Part shown: positions 4,931 to 10,396 of the stretch, one piece after another | How the letters are laid out: each line of letters starts with the position of its first letter | Position numbering within the stretch: the first letter of the stretch is position 1 | NCBI GenBank assembly: GCA_009783865.1 | Contig: WRCR01000108.1 | Coordinates: forward strand, 1 to 10,396 | Direction of reading: 5' to 3' | Length of the DNA stretch: 10,396 bases | Origin: Planctomycetaceae bacterium | Lineage (GTDB): Bacteria; Planctomycetota; Planctomycetia; Pirellulales; Thermoguttaceae | Notes under the pieces: model-generated | Seen by the model: only the letters and a program-made list of their open reading frames with translations | Databases searched by the model: none | What the model was told of the DNA's origin: nothing | Position numbers and translations under genes: made by a program

Positions 4931-6625
4931 TCAATACCACCGATAAGCATAATCGGCAAATCGCCGGAACGCAATATCCGCAGCGGTTCTATTGTCGAGA
5001 TAGTAGGCAAGAACATCACGGTTCGCTTCCAGTTGCCGCAGCAGCAGAACATCCGCCGCCTGATACCGGGTCCAAGCGTATTCCCGTTTCGGCATGAAGC
5101 GTAGCGGGTCGTCAATATGAGGAAATGTCCGAAGGACTTGGTCGCGCCGCATCTCAAAAAGTTTGTTCGCCAGATGAGCGCGGATGCCTTCCCGAATGAT
5201 TTCGTTTTCGCAGTTCATCAAAGGAAGGAACGTCAAGTATCCTTCGTTAGCGCAGGGATGAACGGTAATCTGAACCGACGGTGTCAAGTCGCCGCGCAGT
5301 ATCCGGGCAACATTGTACCGGTGAACGAGGTAATCGACAGGCAACACACAGTAGAGAAACACCATTGCAAGAACCGTCCACGTAAAACGCGAAAGCAGCC
5401 AGCGGAACGATTTTCCCTTGGCAATTTTTCGGACGACAAAGATGAAGCCGATGAGAACCGCTGTCATTCCGAGCAGTCCGACAACACGCATTCGGGTCAT
5501 GCCGTTGAAACCGATGTAAATGTAAAGGCGGTTATACACAGCAAGTGCAAGGATAATGTTGAGGAACGACCAAGTCCAAGCCAGTGTCCGCAGCGTTCCT
5601 ATGCGCGGGTCACGCAGCATTTCGGTCTGGAAAATCAACGAGAGAATCACCGTACTTAGTGCAAGAGCGACGGTCAGCCATACCGCACCTTCGTGAGAAT
5701 AGCCGGAGTAACAAAACCCTTCGGAAAACTCCTGAAACCACAGCGTTTTGAACTCAAAGACAAGATAGACCGCAAACAGAATTATCACAGTGAAAAGCGT
5801 GTTCCGGCAAGCGGCGTAGTATTGCGAGCGTTCCGCGGCAAGGTCGGCGGAAGGAGCGTCCGAAGATTCATTGTTGTCGTTGAGCAATCGCATCGGATTC
5901 AACAATCCGGCGGCGAGCCACGCACAAAGCACCCAGAACGGTATTTGGAGAACGTCCGGCAGATAACTCGTGATTTGGTTCAGGAAGTCGCCGATTCTTT
6001 CAAAAAATTCCCGCACCATTGTTACGAGAGCGGGATTCGCCAAAACGAAGAGCGTTCCGAAAACAAGCAGCGCACACAGCGGCAGGAAAACAGCGAGACA
6101 CTTTATCCCGGACGGCATAGCGCGGTGAGAAAAGATGAAGCGTCCGTAGTCGTTCAATCGGGAACCGCCGGAAAAGAGCGACTCGAAAGAATAAGCACAG
6201 ATTTCCGGTATCCGAAACTTCGTACCGCTTTGAATGGTTCCGAAAATCAATATGGCGGCAACACCGGCAGCGGCGGTTGATAGGAAACCGCACCAAACCA
6301 ACTTTGCCGAAACGATGAGAAGCAAGACGGCAAAGGTAACAGCGGTTACGTTGAATCGCGGCTTGGCAGCACCGAACCAGAGCAGGAGAGTCAGACCGGT
6401 GAACAGGGCGGCAATACCTGCAAATCCGGCACCGTGATAGATAGTTGCATCGGCAAGTGCTACAGCGGCGGCGACTGTAAGCAGTTCCCGCCAGATAACC
6501 GGCTTGGGCGGAGGCGGAATCGGTTGCGGCGGCGCGTCCGCGTTCCAAAGGCGGGTTGGGTCTTTCGGTTTGGACGGCGGCGGAACATCCGCATTCCAAC
6601 GGTTTGAAGGGGCATTGTCCGGCAT
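4931..6625 (-). CDS. DUF4153/DUF4173-type polytopic membrane protein
   Basis: A 564-residue integral membrane protein. Residues 1-44 are a proline-rich cytoplasmic tail with two WNADxPP repeats (10-16 and 27-33). About eleven hydrophobic segments follow, near 47-62, 66-85, 94-112, 114-132, 175-196, 228-243, 276-292, 314-332, 346-364, 378-398 and 414-430. The segment around 364-383 (YNRLYIYIGFNGMTRMRVVG) matches the conserved core of DUF4153/DUF4173 proteins, a family of unknown function found in many bacteria. The last 120 residues are soluble and rich in Arg and aromatics. The start at 6625 is preceded by GGGAG at a 9-base spacing. It follows the DUF4139 gene by 42 bases, so the two are probably one transcript. 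Confidence 0.85.
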   Translation of the reverse strand: MPDNAPSNRWNADVPPPSKPKDPTRLWNADAPPQPIPPPPKPVIWRELLTVAAAVALADATIYHGAGFAGIAALFTGLTLLLWFGAAKPRFNVTAVTFAVLLLIVSAKLVWCGFLSTAAAGVAAILIFGTIQSGTKFRIPEICAYSFESLFSGGSRLNDYGRFIFSHRAMPSGIKCLAVFLPLCALLVFGTLFVLANPALVTMVREFFERIGDFLNQITSYLPDVLQIPFWVLCAWLAAGLLNPMRLLNDNNESSDAPSADLAAERSQYYAACRNTLFTVIILFAVYLVFEFKTLWFQEFSEGFCYSGYSHEGAVWLTVALALSTVILSLIFQTEMLRDPRIGTLRTLAWTWSFLNIILALAVYNRLYIYIGFNGMTRMRVVGLLGMTAVLIGFIFVVRKIAKGKSFRWLLSRFTWTVLAMVFLYCVLPVDYLVHRYNVARILRGDLTPSVQITVHPCANEGYLTFLPLMNCENEIIREGIRAHLANKLFEMRRDQVLRTFPHIDDPLRFMPKREYAWTRYQAADVLLLRQLEANRDVLAYYLDNRTAADIAFRRFADYAYRWY

Positions 6626-6667
6626 GATATTTTTCTCCCATCAAATTTTCGGCTACACAATCGCCCG

Positions 6668-8296
6668 CTACCGCGGATACCACCTTTTGCCGGCAATAGT
6701 TAACGTCTTCTTTTCGCCCGGCTTGAGTTGCAGCACCCACACAAGCGATGTGGAATCATTCGGACCGCCGTCAGAAGCATTGAGCGTTTTTTTCTGCGGT
6801 TCAACTTCAATTTTCTCAATCTGTCCGTAAAACGCTGTGTCGAGATTCAACGTGATGTCTTCATTCCGCTGATTGCTGATTTCAAGAGTTCTGATTACTG
6901 AACGCTGAAAATACGTCCGTCCGAAAAATTCCGAACCGCGGCTGTCCTGCTGCGCTTCGGCAGTAAATTCTTCCTTGTAATTGACCCGAACATTCATTAC
7001 CTTCGTAATTTTCACCGAAGCAAGTTGCGAAGGATTCACCCAGTACGACTTACACTGTCCGAGAAAGCGTCCGTTCTCCGTAATGGCTGCCGGTGCTGTC
7101 GTCATCGGAAACGGCAGCGGATTTTTGAATCGCACGACATCATATATTTCAATCGGTGTATGCCGATTATTGACATTGTTCTGTCCCGTAAATAGCACCG
7201 GAACACTGCACTCCAGAACCCTCTGATATTCCGCTTCGCCTTTTCCTGTTGAAAGCGAAAGCGTGTCGCCGGTACCCAAAGTCCGTTTGCCGATGGACTG
7301 ATAATGTATATCGGGACCTTCGCCCGCTGCCGCAGCCGTGATGTCAAAATCGGGAGAGATCGAGATAGGCGAAGGTGCCATCTGTTGGGTCATCATCGAA
7401 TTACCGACAAAACCATCAAACCGCTGCGAAGGCAGATTCAACTGCTGAAAGAATTGCGCTAATACCTGCGAAGGGTGCAGCAGCGAGCGGACGTTTGATG
7501 TTTCGATTTGCGGGAAACCGCTCACCAGCAGGACTTCGGCGTTCTCAATCGGCAGCCATTCATTGCGGATTTGAGCGGTTTGGTCGATGCTCAACTTTTG
7601 ACCATCCAACAAGTTAATACGGTATGACGGCGACCACGCTGCACCTTTTACCAAATAAAACAGTTGGAGTTTTCCGCTGGTCTTGCCGTTGTTCGCTTTG
7701 ACCGTGAAGAGCAGCACCGGCTTCTTTTCGGTGCGTTCCTTCAGCGGTGCTGCGGTCTCAACAGAAACGATTCCCTTTCCCGCGCCGGTTAGAAAGACGT
7801 ATCGTCCTTCCTCGTCTTTTATGAGCATCTGCGAACCGATGCCGACCGGAACCGGTCCCATTGAAGACGAATAATACCGCCCCATTGCCGAACTTTCGGG
7901 CAGCAGCGAATTAGATACCTTTTCCGGCGGTGCAATAACAAGTTCACCCTGATACACGGAGTTATCTTCAAGCGTCACTTTAACTTTCACACCGTTCAAG
8001 TCGGCAAGCGTTGGAGCATTTACGCCGCTTTGAATCGGCGTTTTGACTTCCTGCTGTGTAGAACGGATTTCTACATTTAAATCGCTTTCGGCGAAAAAGG
8101 TGCCGTGAATAACTTGCGGCACCTCACTCCAGCGGTACACCCCTTCGGCTGGAATATCCGCTTCCTGCCGGATAACAGCCAGCCCGTTTTTGAACAGGGC
8201 AACGGTTTCGGTTTTGACAGTTAGGTCTTTCGGCACTTCCGCAAAACAAATGCTGGAAACGAGCAGCACGCAACATAAAGAAAACAGACGGGACAT
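6668..8296 (-). CDS. DUF4139 domain-containing exported protein
   Basis: A 542-residue protein with a signal peptide (1-19, core LFSLCCVLLVSSICFA, probable cleavage after Ala19). Residues 21-120 form an N-terminal beta-rich region. The DUF4139 core begins with the family hallmark WSPSYRINLL (221-230) and continues with WLPIENAEVLLVSGFP (247-262) and the C-terminal beta domain to 542. A low-complexity insert rich in Gln, Met, Ser and Ala (about 275-325) interrupts the core. DUF4139 proteins are often described as mucoidy-inhibitor-like, but their biochemical role is not established. An envelope role is inferred from the export signal and the neighbouring membrane protein. AGGAG lies 7 bases before the ATG. 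The gap to the aldolase is 60 bases and holds a hairpin. Confidence 0.88.
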   Translation of the reverse strand: MSRLFSLCCVLLVSSICFAEVPKDLTVKTETVALFKNGLAVIRQEADIPAEGVYRWSEVPQVIHGTFFAESDLNVEIRSTQQEVKTPIQSGVNAPTLADLNGVKVKVTLEDNSVYQGELVIAPPEKVSNSLLPESSAMGRYYSSSMGPVPVGIGSQMLIKDEEGRYVFLTGAGKGIVSVETAAPLKERTEKKPVLLFTVKANNGKTSGKLQLFYLVKGAAWSPSYRINLLDGQKLSIDQTAQIRNEWLPIENAEVLLVSGFPQIETSNVRSLLHPSQVLAQFFQQLNLPSQRFDGFVGNSMMTQQMAPSPISISPDFDITAAAAGEGPDIHYQSIGKRTLGTGDTLSLSTGKGEAEYQRVLECSVPVLFTGQNNVNNRHTPIEIYDVVRFKNPLPFPMTTAPAAITENGRFLGQCKSYWVNPSQLASVKITKVMNVRVNYKEEFTAEAQQDSRGSEFFGRTYFQRSVIRTLEISNQRNEDITLNLDTAFYGQIEKIEVEPQKKTLNASDGGPNDSTSLVWVLQLKPGEKKTLTIAGKRWYPR

Positions 8297-8317
8297 AATA
8301 ATTCTCCTGATATAAGT

Positions 8318-8334
8318 GGGGGCTGAAGCCGCCC
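8318..8334. repeat. Hairpin between the aldolase and DUF4139 genes
   Basis: GGGGGCT (8318-8324) pairs with AGCCGCCC (8327-8334) with one bulge and a very short loop. On the - strand there is no U-tract, so it is more likely a processing or stability element, or a relative of the other intergenic palindromes, than a strong terminator. Confidence 0.4.
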
Positions 8335-8356
8335 GCCTCTTTAGACGATATTGCTT

Positions 8357-9334
8357 TTACTTGAGCGATTTGCGGACATCTTCAAGTTGTCCGCTGCTGC
8401 CCAAAACCGAATTCTTGTGAATAATGTAAGCCGAATACGCTTCCATGAACACTTTGCCAGCCGGACGCAAATCGAAGTCCTCCGGTTTGTCACGGAAATG
8501 CTCTCGATGAATCGCACACCAGACCAAGCGTCCGTCGGTATCAATGTTAATCTTCGTGACCCCAAGTTTCGCTGCCGGCAAGTATTGCCCTTCGTCCACG
8601 CCGCTTGCGTCCTTGAGTTTTCCGCCAGCGTTATTGATGCGGGCAACCCACTCTTTCGGGACGCTGGACGAACCGTGCATCACCAGCGGGAAGTTCTTCG
8701 GAACCGCCTGTTGAATCTTTTCAAGAACGTCAAAGTGCAAACCCTGTTTTCCGCTGAACTTGAATGCGCCGTGCGAAGTGCCGATTGCGACCGCAAGAGA
8801 ATCAACGCCGGTCTTTTCAATGAATTCCGCCGCTTGAGCGGGGTCGGTCAATTTCACTGAACCGACAATGTCTTCCTCGACACCACCGAGTTGTCCGAGT
8901 TCCGCTTCAACAACGATGCCTTTGGCGCGTGCTTTGTCAACAACGCGTTTGGTAATCTCAATGTTCTTGGCGAACTCTTCGTGTGAAGCGTCAATCATCA
9001 CGGAAGAATAAAAGCCGCTGTCGATGCAGTCGTAGCAGGCATCTTCGGTTCCGTGGTCGAGATGAACGGCAAAAACCGCTTCGGGAAAGACAACATCGGC
9101 ACTGCGAATGAGTCCTTCGAGAAACCGCTTGTCGGTATAACTTCTGGCACCGCGTGAAATCTGAATGATGAACGGGGCTGACTTGCCGCTGTCGGTAGGG
9201 TCTTCATTTTTTACGGTTTTACCGAGATTGCCGCGGAACAAACCTACGATTTGTTCGAGGTTGTTGATATTGTAAGCGCCAATGGCATATTTGCCATAAG
9301 CATGTTGGAACAGGTCTTTCGTTGTAACAATCAT
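8357..9334 (-). CDS. fba: Class II fructose-bisphosphate aldolase
   Basis: A zinc-dependent aldolase that splits fructose 1,6-bisphosphate into dihydroxyacetone phosphate and glyceraldehyde 3-phosphate, a cytoplasmic step of glycolysis and gluconeogenesis. With 325 residues it is within the family range. Visible signatures: AYNINNLEQ (20-28); HLDHGTED (91-98), giving catalytic Asp93 and zinc ligand His94; EAELG (143-147); GTSHGAFKF (185-193) with zinc ligand His188; MHGSS (219-223) with zinc ligand His220; and the phosphate-binding KINIDTDGR (261-269). A tagatose-bisphosphate aldolase of the same family cannot be excluded. ATG 9334 is chosen because GGAG (9346-9343) lies 8 bases upstream. The longer frame from 9418 would begin upstream of the promoter at 9398-9426. 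It is the first gene of the three-gene - strand cluster. Confidence 0.93.
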   Translation of the reverse strand: MIVTTKDLFQHAYGKYAIGAYNINNLEQIVGLFRGNLGKTVKNEDPTDSGKSAPFIIQISRGARSYTDKRFLEGLIRSADVVFPEAVFAVHLDHGTEDACYDCIDSGFYSSVMIDASHEEFAKNIEITKRVVDKARAKGIVVEAELGQLGGVEEDIVGSVKLTDPAQAAEFIEKTGVDSLAVAIGTSHGAFKFSGKQGLHFDVLEKIQQAVPKNFPLVMHGSSSVPKEWVARINNAGGKLKDASGVDEGQYLPAAKLGVTKINIDTDGRLVWCAIHREHFRDKPEDFDLRPAGKVFMEAYSAYIIHKNSVLGSSGQLEDVRKSLK

Positions 9335-9397
9335 TACCATTTCTCCATTGAGAGGGTTGTATCTGACAGGAATCGTCCGACAGCCGAACTTCACCCG

Positions 9398-9426
9398 ATT
9401 ATAACACAGCGGAAACATTTTAACAA
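9398..9426 (-). promoter_or_regulatory. Sigma-70-type promoter of the aldolase gene
   Basis: On the - strand, TTGTTA (9426-9421) and a perfect TATAAT (9403-9398) are separated by 17 bases. Transcription would begin near 9391, giving a leader of roughly 57 bases to ATG 9334. This is the best promoter match in the window and probably also serves the two downstream genes. Confidence 0.8.
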
Positions 9427-9568
9427 GGGGCAGAACTTTCCAGTCCCGGTTCTATGAAAAACAAGCATAAACCACCGAACAACAAGCCTCGACTCGAAAA
9501 TTTTTTTGCGAAGCCAAACCCCTAAAAAACAAGGAGCAAATGTCTGCCAACGCCTTTGTTTTACCTGA

Positions 9569-9684
9569 ACCACCTGACTTAACATTTTCTTTCCCATCTT
9601 AACATTTTGAGGTCGGTCGCTACATTGTGATAACAAGCACAAATTCTAGCACACCCGCTAAACTTGGCAAGAGCAAAAAGTGCC
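9569..9684 (-). repeat. Intergenic promoter-like repeat, copy B (inverted)
   Basis: The reverse complement of this stretch aligns with 2356-2484. The 21-base block at 9684-9664 is identical, TTGCCA and TAGAAT take the -35 and -10 positions with 16 bases between, and AAATGTTAAGATGGG (9607-9593) precedes a second GTTAA 20 bases on. It points toward the aldolase but lies about 150 bases beyond that gene's own promoter. The rest of 9427-9777 shows no gene I would support. Confidence 0.75.
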
Positions 9685-9702
9685 GCCGCGGCAGGCAGAG
9701 CG

Positions 9703-9718
9703 GCGGGGATACCCCCGC
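9703..9718. repeat. Palindrome beside repeat copy B (copy 7)
   Basis: GCGGGG 9703-9708 pairs with CCCCGC 9713-9718 around ATAC. As with copy A, a GC-rich palindrome lies just outside the 21-base conserved block, and on the - strand a GCTCT follows it. Confidence 0.5.
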
Positions 9719-9777
9719 TGGTATTTATATTGCAGACATAATGTTTGGGAAGAATTTCACTATTTTTCTGTTTTTTC

Positions 9778-9806
9778 TTGCAAACACTGAAAAAGCATGC
9801 TATAAG
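9778..9806 (+). promoter_or_regulatory. Sigma-70-type promoter of the chemoreceptor-like gene
   Basis: TTGCAA (9778-9783) and TATAAG (9801-9806) are separated by 17 bases, following a T-rich tract. The start site would be near 9813, leaving a leader of about 90 bases before ATG 9903. A small inverted repeat (CACTT/AAGTG, about 9838-9859) lies in that leader. Confidence 0.65.
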
Positions 9807-9902
9807 ATACGTAGTAAAAGACCAAGTTGGCTTCAGGCACTTCAGACCGGCTTAAGTGTATGAAATTGTCATTAACGTTTAAAATTTAAGAAATCCAGTC
9901 AT

Positions 9903-10396
9903 ATGTTAAACCGTTTCAAAATCGGACCTAAATTGTTCGGCGGATTCATCATCGTACTGCTTTTGCTCGTCGTTGTCTGGCAGGTGGGCAGAATGGCTAT
10001 CAATCAAAAAACAGAAATGGCTGCCAAAGTTGCCAATGCCGAGGCTCTCATCACTGCCGGTTTGACGATGCAACGCGACATCCTCGATGCAATGAATGCC
10101 GTCAATCTGGAAACAATCACACTCGAGAAAGAACACGCCGACGAAGTCCGAAGAATCGCGAAGAAAATTGAAGACGAGCATGAAAAGGACTTCGACTTGA
10201 TTGACGATGAAGGCATGAAAAAGAAGTACCGGGCAATTTTGAACAAAGTTCGCGAATTTGCCGCTACGGATGCGAAAGCGTGGGATACTGAAGTCGTACG
10301 GAAGAAAGCCGCCGATAAGCGACTCGAATTGGCGTTGGAATTGGTCGCTTGTGTCGGAAAAATGTCGGACGCTATCAACGCGGTAACGAGAGACCC
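9903..10396 (+). CDS. Methyl-accepting chemotaxis-type protein, N-terminal part
   Basis: An open frame of 164 complete codons that runs off the right edge. It begins MLNRFKIGPKLFGGFIIVLL. The short basic N-terminus and the following membrane segment (about 12-28) are typical of transmembrane chemoreceptors. Residues 35-164 are charged and helical, rich in Lys, Glu, Asp and Ala with a heptad-like look. This matches an extracytoplasmic four-helix-bundle sensor. The second membrane segment, HAMP and signalling domains would lie beyond the window, so a histidine kinase or diguanylate cyclase with the same sensor type remains possible. No good Shine-Dalgarno sequence precedes the ATG (TAAGAAA at best). 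The ligand cannot be inferred. Confidence 0.75.
   Translation, partial: MLNRFKIGPKLFGGFIIVLLLLVVVWQVGRMAINQKTEMAAKVANAEALITAGLTMQRDILDAMNAVNLETITLEKEHADEVRRIAKKIEDEHEKDFDLIDDEGMKKKYRAILNKVREFAATDAKAWDTEVVRKKAADKRLELALELVACVGKMSDAINAVTRD

Noticed and set aside
5117..6280. Two long + strand frames (5117-5659 and 5693-6280) opposite the membrane protein gene
   Set aside because: They are antisense to a gene with clear membrane segments and a family motif; their products are Arg/Gln-rich, low-complexity and without recognisable domains.
9627..9863. A 78-codon + strand frame
   Set aside because: It runs through repeat copy B, a palindrome and the chemoreceptor promoter; no Shine-Dalgarno sequence is visible.

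Overview
The window looks like a chromosomal segment from a bacterium of the PVC group, most likely a planctomycete. This is inferred from family content (a TPR protein, a DUF4139 protein, a DUF4153/DUF4173-type membrane protein and a class II aldolase), roughly even base composition, long palindrome-rich intergenic regions, and several genes with weak or no Shine-Dalgarno sequence. No rRNA, tRNA or protein-level taxonomic marker is present, so the placement is tentative.

Layout. Bases 2-58 are the last 18 codons of a + strand gene that converges on a - strand TPR-repeat gene (102-1499). Next comes a noncoding block (1703-2041) that holds a long rod-like RNA fold ending in an intrinsic terminator, just before a 61-codon cysteine-rich protein gene (2042-2227). 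A cluster of short perfect palindromes and a promoter-like repeat (2228-2488) follow. Then come a BtuF/FepB-like substrate-binding lipoprotein (2489-3439) and an unrecognised 346-residue protein (3537-4577), both on +. Bases 4578-4930 are noncoding with several weak hairpins. A three-gene - strand cluster fills 9334-4931, in transcription order class II fructose-bisphosphate aldolase, DUF4139 surface/envelope protein, and DUF4153/DUF4173 integral membrane protein. It is served by a clear promoter at 9398-9426. Bases 9427-9902 are noncoding and contain the second copy of the promoter-like repeat, in inverted orientation. A + strand promoter there drives a methyl-accepting-chemotaxis-type protein that runs off the right edge.

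The genes do not form one evident pathway. The aldolase is central carbon metabolism, the DUF4139 and DUF4153 proteins are probably envelope proteins, the BtuF-like protein is a nutrient (cobalamin or iron-chelate) receptor without its permease and ATPase, and the last gene is a sensory receptor.

The most unusual content is between genes: (i) a roughly 116-129 bp repeat present twice in opposite orientation, with a 21-base identical block, equivalent -35/-10-like boxes and paired GTTAA motifs 20 bases apart; (ii) a family of short palindromes with different stem sequences but similar design and shared flanks; (iii) the structured RNA with terminator upstream of the cysteine-rich gene.
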